Shown here piece by piece: positions 1-9,143 of a stretch of DNA of 64,000 nt. The notes beneath the pieces are model-generated. The model made no database searches, was not told the origin of the DNA, and saw only the letters and a list, made by a program, of their open reading frames with translations. The DNA comes from JAHBNG01 sp039028975 (GTDB taxonomy: Bacteria > Chloroflexota > Anaerolineae > Caldilineales > Caldilineaceae), in assembly GCA_039028975.1 (NCBI GenBank), contig JBCCHB010000034.1, positions 50,863 to 114,862 on the forward strand, read 5' to 3'. Position numbers and translations under genes: made by a program. Positions within the stretch are counted from its first letter, which is position 1; each line of letters begins with the position of its first letter.

Positions 1-893
1 TGAGCATGATCTTCACCTGGTTCCACACCATATCTGCCCTCAAATGTTAAAGATTCAGCCACAGTTGAAGCCCAATTTCCCCCATGGATGGTTCCACAGC
101 AGATGGGATAGGGCGCACTATACATTTTGAAGAGGGGGTGGGTTACGTTCTGATTACGAGAGTGTTCGTAAGTCAGAATCGCCTGATAGATGTGGATAAA
201 TTTTTCCAGCGGATCGACGCCCTCAAAACGCATGGCCCCGTGGGCAGCTTTTCCCGGGATGGTGATGCGGAAGTTGAAGCAGCCTGCTTGAGCGGGCGCG
301 ATCATTAGCTCAGTTGGCTCCATAATGACGGCACCATCGGCCCGATGCCCTCGTGCTACCGCCGCTAATGTCCCACAGCCACCATCTTCTTCACCAATGA
401 CCGATTCGATGAGTACGCGCCCATCCAGCGTGACGCCAGCGTCCATAATCGCCTGAACGGCAAAGATGGCACAACACAAACCACCCTTCATATCCAGCGC
501 ACCTCGCCCGTAGACGCGCCCGCTCTCATGATTCAGAGTTGCTCGCCAAGGATCAACGTGCCAGCGAGCCAGATCGCCAGGAGGAACCACATCTACATGA
601 CCATTGAGCAGCAACGAACGGCTCTTTCCTGAGCCCCAGCCCCCGACCACACCTATCCCCTCTGGGCGCTCTACCTCGGCAGAATAAGAGGGATGGCTCT
701 TAAGCGTATCAAAATCGATGTGCCACTCATCAACATCAAAGCCTAGGCTGGCCAACTGGGAAGCCACCAAGCGTTGGGCCTGATTCTCCTCATCAGTTCC
801 ATCCAGGCTTTGGATGGCAACCAACTCATCCAGAAATTGCAACATACTGGAATAATCGATCTGATTCAGAACGTGTTTTTCTATTTCGTTCAT
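1..893 (-). CDS. M20 family peptidase/deacylase (ArgE/DapE-like), 3' end outside window
   Basis: The reading frame runs from an ATG at 893 to the window edge without a stop, so the C-terminus is missing (about 297 codons visible). The translation shows M20 metal-binding signatures in order: GHVDVVPPGD (metal His and following Asp), GRGALDMKGG (bridging Asp), and GEEDGG (catalytic Glu and metal Glu). A lid/dimerisation domain follows, with ...PGKAAHGAMRFEG. The family consists of cytoplasmic zinc or cobalt amidases such as acetylornithine deacetylase, succinyl-diaminopimelate desuccinylase and carboxypeptidases. The substrate cannot be told from this part. It lies downstream of the kinase gene in the opposite reading direction relative to nothing else visible, so context does not help. 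Confidence 0.85.
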   Translation of the reverse strand, partial: MNEIEKHVLNQIDYSSMLQFLDELVAIQSLDGTDEENQAQRLVASQLASLGFDVDEWHIDFDTLKSHPSYSAEVERPEGIGVVGGWGSGKSRSLLLNGHVDVVPPGDLARWHVDPWRATLNHESGRVYGRGALDMKGGLCCAIFAVQAIMDAGVTLDGRVLIESVIGEEDGGCGTLAAVARGHRADGAVIMEPTELMIAPAQAGCFNFRITIPGKAAHGAMRFEGVDPLEKFIHIYQAILTYEHSRNQNVTHPLFKMYSAPYPICCGTIHGGNWASTVAESLTFEGRYGVEPGEDHA

Positions 894-978
894 TCTGCTG
901 ATACGTTATATTTGCTGGTTGGTTTATTCAGCTATGTTGTGGTCAATTTGGAAGCTATACTTTTGTAACTTTGGTTGA

Positions 979-1017
979 GCTGTGGAAAAGTACAGTTTTC
1001 AAATGACGCCGAGCGTA
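979..1017. repeat. Degenerate half copy of palindromic repeat family 1
   Basis: The sequence GTGGAAAAGTACAGTTTTCA resembles the arm and core of the family-1 palindromes described at 48055. Both ends have decayed. It sits in the 135-bp gap between the M20 gene and the kinase gene. Confidence 0.3.
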
Positions 1018-1028
1018 GCCCCATTCCG

Positions 1029-4000
1029 TCAGTCTATCACCTCAGTAAGTGGTAATTGGGACATCAACGTTAGGTATAGCTGAAAGTCCGCTAGTCCCCC
1101 TTCATCTTGTACCGGGTCCGCAATGCCATCGCCATCCAAATCAGGGCCATGAAGGGCCTGTCCCAACATGCTTGCTAGATCCTCTTGGAATGGTTGGGCT
1201 TCATCAGCTGTATCTGCAGCAAAGATCTGTAGGGCCTTTTGAACCGAATCCTCGAGCTGATGCAAGCTATTTTGTAAGCTGACCAAGGCGCGCTCACTAT
1301 AAAATCTCTGCTCGGGCGTTCCAGCAGACGATTGAAGGACTGTTTGTACCGAATCATGCAACGCTTGGAGATATCTTTTTGCGCCGATCCCGTCGCCAGG
1401 GTTTTGAGGCAAGCCATCTTTATCTAAATCGGCTCCAAATTCACTCTCATCCCCGAGTAAGATGTTAATTACATGTTCGGCATGACGGCGTGCCTCAGAC
1501 AGATCTTCTTGTTCAATACCCGAACGCATAAAGCCGGTATGTGCCACAGCTAATTCAAGCTGCTCCATTGCAGGCCACAATAGCCCTTCTGGGGTCAATT
1601 CGTCGGTCACATAGGAGCGACGCAATAATTCAATCAGAGACTGCGTATATTTACCCTGATAGACCGCTTGACCAAGCACCTCCTCTACGCCACTCAAATC
1701 GCTTCCGTTACTTTCGTTAAGGTCTATGGTCGTTATAAGAATCTGCTCGAAATTCTCCAGTAACATCTGGTCTGTTGATGACGTAAGTATCCAGCTGTTT
1801 CCTTCTTTTTGTAACATACCCAAGTAGAGGGAATCGCCAGACCCATTGGACATCCAAGCATGATAGTTTGTGTCCTCTGCCGCGGCCGGATCCCCTCGAA
1901 GGATGACCTCGTATTGGGCCATATGCTGATTGCCACTTACAGAGACATCGCTGTTCGCATTGTCATCGCTGCTATCACTACCATAACCATCGCCACCATA
2001 TCCATCACCGCCATAGTCCCCAGTGGAAGAGCCACCTTCGCCAGACGAGCCATTGCCATCAGAGGCATCATCCTCACCATATGTTAGGTAGAATGCCCCT
2101 GCTGATGCAATCTCTACGACTTGAGGCAGTGCCACCCCTGTAGGTGATTCGGGCAATGGTGTGAACGCTGCATGAAATTCAAAGAAGGCAAGGGGCGGTT
2201 TGGCAGGCGGCCCACTTTGAGATGCTGTGTCAATCAGCGCACCCTCGAACTGACTATCGATTTCGGTCATACGTTGTAAGTCACTTAAGTGTTCGTCCAA
2301 TTCCGCAGACATCGGTTGTGCCTCGTCCGCTGTATCTGCGGCGAAGATCTGGAGTGCTTTTTTCAGTGTGTCTTGGCTTTTCTCTTCAATCAACGGCAGC
2401 TCACTGATAAAAGAAGAATCGATACTGGCCGTATTCTCCATGTCGCCTGCCAGCGCGCCAATTTGGGCCAAATAGACCAAAACCCCGACGCCATTACCAG
2501 GATTTTGGGGTATACCATCACCATTCAAATCCCCAAATCTTTCACCCTGCTCACCACTGAGAATGTTGACTACATGTTCCGCGTGGTTTTTTGCGGTAGG
2601 TAGATCCCCTTCCTCTAGTGCTTCCTGGATAAAACCTCGATGTTGGATAGCAATCGCCATCTGCTCATCCAGCTCACTTGCCATCACTTGTGGATCGATA
2701 GGTTCCATTTGTGAGAGAATGGCATCGGGTTGGACAGGAATCGATTGTTCTAGTGCGCTAATGAGCGTGCCGGAAAAAGCCACAGATGTGGGTGCTTCTC
2801 CGTCGTCTCCGTCCGGCTCTGTACTAACTAGAGCTGCGGCGTATTCATCGATAGCTGCATCGGATATGGTTGTTATCAGCTCGACTGAGTTACTGATGAC
2901 TTCTAACGGGCCTACGCGAATCAGCTCATCCTTGTCATTTCCCAACCAAAGTTCATAGTGGCTACCTTGAGCTGGAAAGGGAATCTGGGCGAGGCGAATC
3001 GATACCGCATCTTCGCCAGTTTCGTCCTGTTCATAGAGCTGAAGCGTGCCTATTTTCCTCGTTAATTGTGCCGGTTCAGGGCCAGCAGACGCTGACCCCT
3101 CTTCTGTATCATTTATGTCGCTTGAATCCCCAACTGCGACGGCATCAGTATCAGTATTTGCTGTTTCTGTATCACCGATTTCAGCGTCACTGGTTTCTGC
3201 CTCAGACGTCTCTGATTCACTTGTACCTGCAGCTACCTCTTGAGCAGAAGATTCTTCTTGCTCCCCTTCATTTGTAGGAGTGTCGCTATCGCTGTCAGCA
3301 GTCGTTTCATCCCCAGCAGCTTCAACATCGTTGGCTGTCTCTTCATCGCTAGGGGCTTCGGTCTCATCTGTTGACGCAGCATCTGTTGACGCAGTGTCAG
3401 TGGACTCAGCGTCAGTTGATCCTGCATCGCCAACATCTGCCGCCGCGTTTTCTGTAACCTCTTGGGAACCAGAAGTGCCCGTAGCCGCAGGATCAGTCTC
3501 TGGCCCTAGGCCTACCAGTAAAAAGGTGGTCAATGCCGCAATAAGCAGAACACCTGCACCCACCGCGACTAAGGGAATCCAGGAACGAGATTGGGTATCG
3601 GTTGCTCTACTGTTCTGCTGCTTTCCGTTTGATGAAGACACGGCTGCTCCTTTACTACTACCGGAGGTGGTTGGTGGTGATTGAATTGCTGCGACCAAAT
3701 CACTGGCTGACTGAAATCGATCATTGGGATCTTTTTCTAGAGAACGCAAGATCAGCTGATCTATTGGCTCTGGAATGTCAGGGTTTATGGTGCGTGGCGG
3801 CGGAAGTGGCTCATTGGCCTGCTGCATTAGGAAGCTGTAGAGGGTATCTGCCTGAAAAGGGGTTTGACCTGTTACCATTTCATAAAGAACAACACCTAAG
3901 CTATAGATATCAGAACGTTCATCACACTTTTCGCCTCTTGCTGCTTCGGGACTCATATAATTTGGCGTACCGATGAGGGCTCCTGTTGCCGTTAATCCTT

Positions 4001-4496
4001 CGGCAACATCATCTTGCAGTCGCGCAATGCCAAAATCTGCCAGCAATGCATGCTGATGTTCATCATCAGTGAATATGATGTTGGCTGGCTTGATGTCTCG
4101 GTGAATCATGCCGTTTTGATGTGCGTATGTTAAAGCTTCGCCCATTTGTACTGTGATTTGCAGTGCCTCTTCCGGTGTAAGCTTCTTTTGGGCTCCTAAC
4201 AGATCTTCTAGTGTTCCTCCTTGTACGTAACTGAGTACAAGATAGTGAATTCCCGCTTCGGTATCACAATCGATGACAGGCATGATGTGAGGGTGGTGCA
4301 AATTCCCCGCGCTGCGGGCTTCGCGAAGAAAGCGCTGCACAAAATCTGGCGACGTTGCCAAGTGCTGGTGCATCACCTTAATGGCCACATTGCGCTCAAC
4401 GCCAGGCTGATATGCTTTGTAGACAGACGCCATACCTCCCTGACCAATAAATTCGATTACGTCATACTTGCCTAATTTCTTGCCTACTAAATCCAT
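1029..4496 (-). CDS. Transmembrane Hanks-type Ser/Thr protein kinase with duplicated extracellular module
   Basis: This 1155-residue protein starts with a full PknB-like kinase domain (about residues 11-270): glycine loop GQGGMASVY, Lys40, Glu59, HRDIKPAN with Asp134, DFG at 154-156, and SPE at 182-184. A Ser-rich linker leads to one membrane helix (about 307-331), then a long Thr/Glu/Asp-rich stretch (335-480). The outer part contains two copies of a module: a beta-rich segment resembling RskA/anti-sigma C-domains, followed by a helical segment with AEHVVNIL or AEHVINIL and a DxDxDG-like loop. The phrase KALQIFAADTADEAQP occurs twice. It starts 6 bp after the stop of the redox fusion gene, so they are probably co-transcribed. 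The kinase should be active; its signal and substrates are unknown. Confidence 0.9.
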   Translation of the reverse strand: MDLVGKKLGKYDVIEFIGQGGMASVYKAYQPGVERNVAIKVMHQHLATSPDFVQRFLREARSAGNLHHPHIMPVIDCDTEAGIHYLVLSYVQGGTLEDLLGAQKKLTPEEALQITVQMGEALTYAHQNGMIHRDIKPANIIFTDDEHQHALLADFGIARLQDDVAEGLTATGALIGTPNYMSPEAARGEKCDERSDIYSLGVVLYEMVTGQTPFQADTLYSFLMQQANEPLPPPRTINPDIPEPIDQLILRSLEKDPNDRFQSASDLVAAIQSPPTTSGSSKGAAVSSSNGKQQNSRATDTQSRSWIPLVAVGAGVLLIAALTTFLLVGLGPETDPAATGTSGSQEVTENAAADVGDAGSTDAESTDTASTDAASTDETEAPSDEETANDVEAAGDETTADSDSDTPTNEGEQEESSAQEVAAGTSESETSEAETSDAEIGDTETANTDTDAVAVGDSSDINDTEEGSASAGPEPAQLTRKIGTLQLYEQDETGEDAVSIRLAQIPFPAQGSHYELWLGNDKDELIRVGPLEVISNSVELITTISDAAIDEYAAALVSTEPDGDDGEAPTSVAFSGTLISALEQSIPVQPDAILSQMEPIDPQVMASELDEQMAIAIQHRGFIQEALEEGDLPTAKNHAEHVVNILSGEQGERFGDLNGDGIPQNPGNGVGVLVYLAQIGALAGDMENTASIDSSFISELPLIEEKSQDTLKKALQIFAADTADEAQPMSAELDEHLSDLQRMTEIDSQFEGALIDTASQSGPPAKPPLAFFEFHAAFTPLPESPTGVALPQVVEIASAGAFYLTYGEDDASDGNGSSGEGGSSTGDYGGDGYGGDGYGSDSSDDNANSDVSVSGNQHMAQYEVILRGDPAAAEDTNYHAWMSNGSGDSLYLGMLQKEGNSWILTSSTDQMLLENFEQILITTIDLNESNGSDLSGVEEVLGQAVYQGKYTQSLIELLRRSYVTDELTPEGLLWPAMEQLELAVAHTGFMRSGIEQEDLSEARRHAEHVINILLGDESEFGADLDKDGLPQNPGDGIGAKRYLQALHDSVQTVLQSSAGTPEQRFYSERALVSLQNSLHQLEDSVQKALQIFAADTADEAQPFQEDLASMLGQALHGPDLDGDGIADPVQDEGGLADFQLYLTLMSQLPLTEVID

Positions 4497-4502
4497 ATTT
4501 AT

Positions 4503-7142
4503 TTATTCCACTAATTCAGCCAGTTTCTGCCAATTGCCGAGTTCTATCTCGACCAGAACGCTGCTGATATCTATTTGTGACTTAACAGCCTCTGCCACAC
4601 TTTGGGCATCTTCTGGATACCCAATGAGAATGGCTCCAACCGCCTGGGTATGCCCAGGCTTTTTAGCGATAACCAGCTTGCGATAGCGATGGTTATCCAA
4701 ATCTTCTTGGACAATCTCCATCTCATCATCAGCTGCTTGAAATCTTCCGATGGACGTCAGATCAACACCGACAACCTTGAGCATGGTAACGGGCACAATT
4801 TCGGTGTAATGTTCCTCTGCATCTTTGTCTACAGCTACCGCGTTGGCTGCGGCCACTTCTGCCTGGGCCACTGCAACGGGCCACAGCCCTAGGACCTTGC
4901 CGTCAAATTCGGCTACGTCACCGGCAGCAAAGATAGTCGAATTGCTCGTGCGCATCCCCTCGTCGACTATAACCCCCCGATTCGTTTCAAGCCCTGTCTC
5001 TTTGGCCAACGATAATTCCGAGCGGATACCAGCCGCAACCAAAAGCAGATCACAGGGGAGCGTACGACCATCTTTCAGGGTTAGCTGTTCGATGCGATTG
5101 TTGCCCTGCACCGATTCTGTCTCGGCCTCCATGACAATGGATATGCCCAATCCTTCCAAATACTCACGTAGGAATTCTCCACCGCGCTTGTCCAACTGGC
5201 GCCGCAAGAGGGCCGTAGAGCGTTCTAGAACCGAGACATCCATACCTAATTTATGTAGCCCATATGCCGCCTCTAAGCCAAGCAGGCCACCGCCGGCCAC
5301 CACAGCGTGGTTACAGATCCGTTCTTGGACAAAAGCTCGAATGGCCATGGCGTCTTCAGCCTCTCTCAAAACAAAAGAGCCATCCATACCAAAGCCTTCA
5401 ATCGGTGGTACAAAGCTCTGACTACCTGTCGTCAGGATCAGCTTATCATAGGTCAATGCCTCACCAGTACCGAGCTGTATCGACTGATTTTGGGCATCAA
5501 TTTCACTCACATGAGTATTGAGCCAGGTCGTAATCTGGAAATCGTCGTACCACTTTTCGGGCAGCAGATAGAGTCCCTGCATGGCCGAACGACCGTAAAT
5601 CAGCCGTGTAATGCCCATGCGGTTGTAAAGGTGGTGCCGCTCGCGACCGATTAGGTGAATCTCACAGGTGGGGTGGCGGCGACGAACATGGTCGGCAGCC
5701 GTAACGCCAGCAATGCCATTGCCAATGACAACTACTTTATTGACCGATTGATCATACTTGAATCCCTGCATGATGCTGGTAGAGAAGACCTTGGGCTGCT
5801 CTGGGGTCAGGGAGACTTCCACGTTTCCCTTGACTTTGGTCACACAGGCCATGCGGGTATTCTCACCAAGTGCTAGCCGCTCTAAGGTAGTCTTCTCGTC
5901 GCTACTAATCTTGGATAGATTCTCCATGCCATGCACAATGCAGACGGGGTCTGCACCGCAGACGCCCATTCGGCAGCCAGCCTCAATGGGTAGTCCATTG
6001 GCTTCGGCTACGTCCAGCAATGTGCGATTGCCTTCAACAACAATTCGTTTACCATCTATGATGACTTCTGGCTTGGAGGCGAGAGAGGCTTGATGACTCA
6101 CCAACGAGTCATTGCCTCCTACCCGGGTTGTCTGTTCGGCTTCTTCTGTTTCTTGTAGGAAAAGATTCTCTTTGAGAACTGTGCGATAGATCCAGAGAAT
6201 CGTCAGGGCGAGAACTAGGCTACGAATTAGCCAAGGTAGCCATTCTGCTACGGGTTCCATAACCAGATTGGCGATCACGGGGGCGTTGAACCAGTAGTAA
6301 ATGTTGAGAGCTACAGCCCCAAATATAACGGCAATCTGCTGTTGAGAGGTTTTGATAAACGATGTAATAAGTGAAAAGAGGCCGACACTGACCATGGCGT
6401 ATAGGGCCATGGTGCCGTACACTTGGTATACTGGAATTTCTGGTGGATTGGGCACTAAGTAGTAAGCCAACACAAAGCCTGGAAAGAAGCCCACAAAGAA
6501 TTTACGGTAGCCGCTAAAATAAGAATCACGTTCATGAAGGTCGGCTAGATAGGCGACCCGAGGATTAAAATCATAACAGTTTTGGGTGCAGCCAACGCAT
6601 GGTTGACAGTGGCTGTTAGGTACCGTAACAAAGGGCGTCTGCCCATAGATACGTTGAATCGGGAGCAGTGGGCAGATGCTGCTGCACCATCCGCTCTTTC
6701 CCTTAAAGAAATTCCCCATAATAAAGGCTATACTCAGCAGCAACAGAATCAGGATGGCCGTAGCTGGGCCGCTGCTGTTGAAGAGTACCTTGCGGCTTGA
6801 CACAATCAGCACAAATAGAGTGATGGCGATGACGTAGCCATACTCCTTAAACCATTTAGGAGCAGTAAGGCCGCGAGTAAAGTCAAAGAGCCGCGGCGTC
6901 TGATTGAGAGCCGCCATAGGGCAGATATTTCGCCAGATTCCTGGGGCCAAAAAGAAAAGTAGGGGCACGAAGGGAATCAGAACGCCCCAAAAGAGGAAGA
7001 GCCCTAGGGAGGGGCGGATGAACAACGTGATAATGAGGCCCAAAGCAATACCAACGCTGAGAACTCGGGCAGCGTGCCAAAGGGGAATAGGAATCCGCTG
7101 GCGCATCTGCATGTAGTTAGGAAACGGGTTGTTTAATTCCAT
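4503..7142 (-). CDS. Membrane NapH-like Fe-S / 2Fe-2S ferredoxin / FAD-NAD oxidoreductase fusion
   Basis: Three modules lie in 879 residues. Residues 20-330 are membrane helices with Cys motifs like those of NapH/NosR polyferredoxins: RNICP (Cys74), CSSIC (153,157) and CxxCxxCxxxC (179-189), enough for 4Fe-4S clusters. Residues 358-448 are a plant-type ferredoxin domain with Cys390, Cys395, Cys401 and Cys433. Residues 468-800 are a pyridine-nucleotide-disulfide-type reductase: FAD site VVIGNGIAGV, NAD site VVAGGGLLGLEAAYG, and FAADGDV-like IFAAGDV at 737-743, resembling NirB or rubredoxin reductases. It may move electrons between NAD(P)H and a membrane or periplasmic partner. The substrate is unknown. 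It is followed by the kinase with a 6-bp gap and preceded by a cNMP-binding gene. Confidence 0.85.
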   Translation of the reverse strand: MELNNPFPNYMQMRQRIPIPLWHAARVLSVGIALGLIITLFIRPSLGLFLFWGVLIPFVPLLFFLAPGIWRNICPMAALNQTPRLFDFTRGLTAPKWFKEYGYVIAITLFVLIVSSRKVLFNSSGPATAILILLLLSIAFIMGNFFKGKSGWCSSICPLLPIQRIYGQTPFVTVPNSHCQPCVGCTQNCYDFNPRVAYLADLHERDSYFSGYRKFFVGFFPGFVLAYYLVPNPPEIPVYQVYGTMALYAMVSVGLFSLITSFIKTSQQQIAVIFGAVALNIYYWFNAPVIANLVMEPVAEWLPWLIRSLVLALTILWIYRTVLKENLFLQETEEAEQTTRVGGNDSLVSHQASLASKPEVIIDGKRIVVEGNRTLLDVAEANGLPIEAGCRMGVCGADPVCIVHGMENLSKISSDEKTTLERLALGENTRMACVTKVKGNVEVSLTPEQPKVFSTSIMQGFKYDQSVNKVVVIGNGIAGVTAADHVRRRHPTCEIHLIGRERHHLYNRMGITRLIYGRSAMQGLYLLPEKWYDDFQITTWLNTHVSEIDAQNQSIQLGTGEALTYDKLILTTGSQSFVPPIEGFGMDGSFVLREAEDAMAIRAFVQERICNHAVVAGGGLLGLEAAYGLHKLGMDVSVLERSTALLRRQLDKRGGEFLREYLEGLGISIVMEAETESVQGNNRIEQLTLKDGRTLPCDLLLVAAGIRSELSLAKETGLETNRGVIVDEGMRTSNSTIFAAGDVAEFDGKVLGLWPVAVAQAEVAAANAVAVDKDAEEHYTEIVPVTMLKVVGVDLTSIGRFQAADDEMEIVQEDLDNHRYRKLVIAKKPGHTQAVGAILIGYPEDAQSVAEAVKSQIDISSVLVEIELGNWQKLAELVE

Positions 7143-7234
7143 AGTTGTATTCTACATTGCGTTCTATAGTCAGCTTTGTTACCATTCATCGCAATTGATG
7201 TGAACAGTTCGCGCGAATGAAATATAACGCAGCT

Positions 7235-7328
7235 TATAGATAGCCAGAAAAGTTCTATCCTCCCTTTTCGGAAATTCCCAGAGCAGGATTGGACAAGAGG
7301 CGGGACAAGACTTTTCTGGCGAAGTATA
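7235..7328. repeat. Palindromic repeat family 2, copy A
   Basis: A 94-bp element bounded by TATA on both sides. The left arm TATAGATAGCCAGAAAAGT is inverted relative to the right arm GACTTTTCTGGCGAAGTATA. Its core shares GGAC AAGAGGCGGGA with copies at 41763 and weaker ones at 15185 and 52546. It lies in the 243-bp leader between the cNMP-binding gene and the redox fusion gene. Confidence 0.75.
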
Positions 7329-7385
7329 GATAGTTTGGAGTAGGCTGTTTAGGCACTTTATCCTACGATTTAACTTGGGCTGAAG

Positions 7386-7850
7386 TTAGATGGCAGAGAT
7401 AGATTGGCGATGGCGCAAAGAGACGATCCGAGCAAGATCCCAGACGAGCTGTCGAGCTAAATCTGGTTCTTTGGCTGCCAAGACTTCGTAGGCGTCCTGG
7501 CTAAAACGAACCAATTCACCATCGGTTATTGCCCGCACAGAAGTTGCACGTGGCTGGCCATCTAGAAATGAATCTTCACCGAGAATTGCGCCTAATTCGA
7601 CCAAAGAAAGTCGTGTCAAATCCTCTCCACGAGGGAGAAGAATTTCAAATCGGCCTGCTGCAACCAGATAAAAGGAGCGCTCATCCTCTCCATGCTGAAA
7701 AGCATATTCATTGGCACTGTACCGGAGCGTTTGAGTGAGCGCAAGAAACTTATCCCACTCGTGATTGGTCCAGGCGGATAAAAGCACCAGCTCAGGCGCA
7801 GGGGGGTGCTCAGGCTGGTCGGGATAGTTGAAGAAAGAAGAAATATTCAT
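7386..7850 (-). CDS. Cyclic nucleotide-binding domain protein (stand-alone)
   Basis: The 154-residue protein is essentially one CRP-like cNMP-binding fold. The phosphate-binding cassette reads GEDSFLDGQPRATSVRA (about residues 90-106), keeping the Gly-Glu pair and the Arg that contacts the cyclic phosphate. There is no helix-turn-helix after the barrel, so it is not a CRP/FNR transcription factor. It probably acts as a sensor for a partner protein. It is the first gene of the minus-strand group that continues with the redox fusion and the kinase, which suggests a shared regulatory role. A gene pairing of this kind is inference from order only. Confidence 0.8.
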   Translation of the reverse strand: MNISSFFNYPDQPEHPPAPELVLLSAWTNHEWDKFLALTQTLRYSANEYAFQHGEDERSFYLVAAGRFEILLPRGEDLTRLSLVELGAILGEDSFLDGQPRATSVRAITDGELVRFSQDAYEVLAAKEPDLARQLVWDLARIVSLRHRQSISAI

Positions 7851-7964
7851 GGAAAATGCCTGTTACAAAGGGCGATGAGTATAGTTACCAAAATTTGAAA
7901 GACTCGATACGGTGTAGTTTACCATATGATCTATGAGAGGAATAGAATGACTGAAGGAATATGC

Positions 7965-8960
7965 ATGAACCATGTTAGCGAACCTACACTCGCTGAAATT
8001 CAGGATGCACGCTCTACTCTGAATGGCTATATTGTTGAAACACCCGTTTGGCCTTGGCAAGACAAGGTTATTGTAGATGTGATGGGTGAAGAAACGGCTG
8101 TCTTGATGAAACTAGAGCTATTTCAGCATACCGGGACATTCAAGTTAAGAGGGGCATTGCTCAACGCATTGAATTTAACACCCGAGGCGCTAAAACGTGG
8201 GCTTACGGCTGTCAGCGCAGGTAATCACGCCATCGCCGTATCATATGCAGCCAATTTAGTAGGCACCACAGCAAAAGTAGTGATGCCTAAATCCGCGAAC
8301 CCAATTCGGGTGAATAAGTGCCGGAATTATGGTGCGGAGACGATTCTTGTCGATAATGTTGGCCTTGCTTTTGCCGAGACAGAGCGGATTGAAAAAGAAG
8401 AAGGCCGTTTTTTTGTTCATCCTTTTGAGGGGAAATCAACCATCTTGGGTACGGCTACGGTGGGTCTCGAGTGGAGTCAGCAAGCACCAGATTTGGATGC
8501 CGTGATTATTCCCATCGGCGGAGGAGGGCTTTGTGCTGGCATCGCAACAGCGATCAAGCTATTGCAGCCCAATTGCCAAGTCTTTGGTGTTGAACCGGAA
8601 GGGGCAGACACCATGTATCGCAGCCTGGTATCGGGCCAGACTGAGTCGTTAGAGAAGGTCAATACAATTGCCGACAGCCTGGGCGCACCCTACACGGCAC
8701 CCTACAGCATGTCTTTGTGTCGTAAATTCGTTGATGAGGTTGTGTTGATTCGCGATGAGGAGATGCAAAGAACAATGGGCATGCTCTTTCAATCCCTTAA
8801 ACTTGCAGTAGAACCAGCCGGTGCGGCAGCCACCGCAGCGTTGTATGGACCGCTACGCGACCGCCTACGTGGCAAACGTGTTGGTGTCATTGTCTGTGGA
8901 GCGAATATCGATATACAGACGTTTGCCAATTTGGCACATGATTTAACTTTGGATTTGTAA
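7965..8960 (+). CDS. Threonine/serine dehydratase-like PLP enzyme (fold type II)
   Basis: The product is a cytoplasmic fold-type-II PLP enzyme of about 331 residues. It has the Schiff-base lysine in HTGTFKLRGA (Lys60 from this start), the Asn loop SAGNHAIAVSYAA, and the phosphate-binding glycine run GGGGLCAG. This matches the catabolic threonine ammonia-lyase/serine racemase group, which deaminates L-Thr or L-Ser to 2-oxo acids. No C-terminal ACT domain is present, so it is the short unregulated form. Starts at 7926, 7947 and 7965 are in frame. The 7965 ATG has the best ribosome site (AAGGA, 6-nt spacing); 7947 is a close second. Upstream is the divergent cNMP-binding gene. Confidence 0.85.
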   Translation: MNHVSEPTLAEIQDARSTLNGYIVETPVWPWQDKVIVDVMGEETAVLMKLELFQHTGTFKLRGALLNALNLTPEALKRGLTAVSAGNHAIAVSYAANLVGTTAKVVMPKSANPIRVNKCRNYGAETILVDNVGLAFAETERIEKEEGRFFVHPFEGKSTILGTATVGLEWSQQAPDLDAVIIPIGGGGLCAGIATAIKLLQPNCQVFGVEPEGADTMYRSLVSGQTESLEKVNTIADSLGAPYTAPYSMSLCRKFVDEVVLIRDEEMQRTMGMLFQSLKLAVEPAGAAATAALYGPLRDRLRGKRVGVIVCGANIDIQTFANLAHDLTLDL

Positions 8961-8965
8961 TAAGA

Positions 8966-8989
8966 AAGCCCCCCAAATTTGGAGGGCTT
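8966..8989 (-). terminator. Rho-independent terminator behind tRNA-Thr
   Basis: A hairpin forms between AAGCCC and GGGCTT with a short mismatched stem extension and an AAATTT loop. On the minus strand it is followed by TTTCTTATT, so it terminates the tRNA transcript. On the plus strand it sits 6 bp after the dehydratase stop and may serve there too, although no T-run follows in that direction. Confidence 0.7.
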
Positions 8990-8990
8990 G

Positions 8991-9063
8991 AGCCGTTGAT
9001 CGGAGTCGAACCGATGACCTACGCATTACGAGTGCGTCGCTCTACCAGCTGAGCTACAACGGC
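8991..9063 (-). tRNA. tRNA-Thr (anticodon CGT)
   Basis: The reverse strand folds as a 73-nt cloverleaf. The acceptor stem is GCCGTTG/CAACGGC. The D-arm is GCTCAGCTGGTAGAGC, the anticodon stem ACGCA/TGCGT with loop CTCGTAA, and the T-arm contains GGTTCGACTCC. Loop position 34-36 is CGT, reading ACG threonine codons. CCA is not encoded. Confidence 0.95.
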
Positions 9064-9078
9064 TTACTTTAAACGTGA

Positions 9079-9107
9079 ATTATAACTTGAACGAACGATT
9101 ACAGCAA
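9079..9107 (-). promoter_or_regulatory. Sigma-70-type promoter of tRNA-Thr
   Basis: On the minus strand a TTGCTG (-35) and a perfect TATAAT (-10) are separated by 17 nt, ending about 16 nt before the tRNA 5' end. Confidence 0.6.
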
Positions 9108-9143
9108 GTCCTGATTTGAGCCGAGACCTAACTCAACGTGGTT

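Noticed and set aside
3046..3684. Ser/Val-rich plus-strand ORFs
   Set aside because: Shadows of the low-complexity linker of the kinase gene.
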